From Syntrophomonadaceae bacterium (lineage in GTDB: Bacteria > Bacillota > DSM-12270 > Thermacetogeniales > Thermacetogeniaceae), in contig JAAYWP010000020.1 in assembly GCA_012516535.1 (NCBI GenBank), positions 1 through 40,887 on the forward strand: DNA of 40,887 nt. Direction: 5' to 3'. The notes beneath the pieces were generated by a model that saw only the letters and a program-made list of their open reading frames with translations, had not been told where the DNA came from and ran no database searches. A program made the position numbers and the translations under genes. Positions 39,823 through 40,887 of the stretch are shown piece after piece; positions within the stretch are counted from its first letter, which is position 1, and every line of letters begins with the position of its first letter.

Positions 39823-40020
39823 TTACAAATAAGGCAGTAATCGCTTCATCCTTTTTTGGTCAGAGGCGCAGAGAACCTCTGCCCTGCGGAGGCGACGCTT
39901 TCTCTTGCTTGACTTTTTGGCAAGCAGGTGGCTCTTGAAAGCCTTCGCTCTTTTCCATTTGCCGCTGGCAGTAGGTTTGAATCTCTTGGCAGCCCCCCGG
40001 TGTGTCTTCATTTTCGGCAT
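39823..40020 (-). CDS. rpmI: 50S ribosomal protein L35
   Basis: [37 protein letters not shown]. Confidence 0.99.
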   Translation of the reverse strand: MPKMKTHRGAAKRFKPTASGKWKRAKAFKSHLLAKKSSKRKRRLRRAEVLCASDQKRMKRLLPYL

Positions 40021-40034
40021 TGTTTAGTCTCCTT

Positions 40035-40553
40035 TCACTGTTCCTGGGTTTTGGGCGCCAGGACCATTATCATATTACGCCCTTCAACCTTGGGTTCCTT
40101 TTCCATAACCGCCAGATCTTCCAATTCATTAAAAAACTTCAGGCAAAGATCATGTCCCATGCTGGCATGTGTAATTTCCCGGCCTCTGAACATCAAGGTT
40201 ACTTTCACCTTATCTCCATCATTCAAAAACCTCCGGGCATTCTTTACCTTCACCTGAAAGTCATGGTTTTCAATCCGTGGTCTGATTTTGACTTCTTTAA
40301 CATTGATAACACGCTGCTTCTTTCGAGCATCTCGCTCACGCTTACTCTGTTCGTATTTATATTTGCCGTAGTCCATTATCCGGCAAACCGGTGGTTTAGC
40401 CTGGGGCGCCACCTCTACGAGATCAAGCCCCTGTTCAGCAGCAATACGCAGCCCTTCCTTGATCGGCATAATCCCCAGCTGCTGGCCGTTGCTATCAATC
40501 ACCCGAGCTTCCCGAACACGGATCTCCTCATTGACCCGCAGATCCTTACTAAT
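40035..40553 (-). CDS. infC: Translation initiation factor IF-3; probable ATT start
   Basis: In-frame ISKDLRVNEEIRVREARVIDSNGQQLGIMPIKEGLRIA; ATT at 40551-40553 lies 9 nt after AGGAGG (CCTCCT at 40563-40568 on +). Confidence 0.96.
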   Translation of the reverse strand: MSKDLRVNEEIRVREARVIDSNGQQLGIMPIKEGLRIAAEQGLDLVEVAPQAKPPVCRIMDYGKYKYEQSKRERDARKKQRVINVKEVKIRPRIENHDFQVKVKNARRFLNDGDKVKVTLMFRGREITHASMGHDLCLKFFNELEDLAVMEKEPKVEGRNMIMVLAPKTQEQ

Positions 40554-40571
40554 TATACGCCACCTCCTTAA

Positions 40572-40702
40572 TAATCTATAAAAAAAACTAAAAGCGGGTT
40601 GGCAATGACCACCCGCTTTTATATACAGATATCCCTAAAATAACCCTAGTAGCTGTTTTCGCCCTAAGGTGAGAAGCGAGCGGCTTCTACTTGCACTTTA
40701 AC
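40572..40702 (-). ncRNA. Leader of infC-rpmI-rplT (L20-leader-like) with attenuator
   Basis: Minus-strand AAAGTGCAAGTAGAAGCCGCTCGCTTCTCACC hairpin region, then terminator AAAAGCGGGTGGTCATTGCCAACCCGCTTTTAGTTTTTTTT (about 40580-40621) before the infC SD. Confidence 0.8.
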
Positions 40703-40732
40703 AGTATAGCATATCTATTTTTCCACTGTCAA
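40703..40732 (-). promoter_or_regulatory. Sigma-A promoter of infC operon
   Basis: TTGACA-18 nt-TATACT with extended TATGC upstream of the -10, on the minus strand. Confidence 0.8.
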
Positions 40733-40887
40733 TGGGGGCAAAGGTACAGACGGTGTCAACTTTTTATAGGATATTATTTTTCGAGATCATCATAGACTTT
40801 TGGATTTTAGAAAACACCATTTCCATTTCGTAGGCCATTTAAGCAACGAAACATAGGTATTACTTTACCCCTATTAAGTATTGTCAC

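Noticed and set aside
40733-40887. Possible mobile-element end in the right edge of the window
   Set aside because: AT-rich noncoding sequence with no terminal inverted repeat, target duplication or transposase visible; the window ends too soon to judge.

Overview
The window is mostly conserved housekeeping sequence from a Firmicute (probably Clostridia, inferred from gene order and riboswitch usage). Most genes are on the minus strand. From right to left they include an infC-rpmI-rplT operon with a leader, trmH-like, a pheS-pheT operon behind a T-box, zapA, polX, a NIF3-like gene, a U32 peptidase and mutS2. A plus-strand block follows (PBP1A, a GntR+RCK_C regulator, a radical SAM gene) with a minus-strand tRNA-Leu(CAA) in its midst. 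Next come an MFS exporter, ruvCAB, queH, DUF2905, a plus-strand bioY-ecfA-ecfT biotin ECF cassette, queA, tgt, an HD-domain gene, secDF, riboswitch-controlled cobT, a CDF metal exporter behind a probable NiCo riboswitch, lapA-like, relA/spoT, dtd, an MBL hydrolase, hisS and aspS. I found no CRISPR array, prophage, transposase or convincing new defence or biosynthetic system. The most notable observations are: (1) a decayed C-terminal remnant of spoIID between DUF2905 and the AT-rich biotin transporter cassette, suggesting the cassette replaced most of spoIID; (2) adjacent cobalt-related genes under two different riboswitches (cobalamin for cobT, NiCo/czcD-like for the CDF exporter); (3) probable non-canonical start codons, AUU for infC and CUG for tgt; (4) a BusR-like GntR+RCK_C protein away from busAB, with a perfect inverted repeat upstream. 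All calls come from reading the sequence; no database searches were run.
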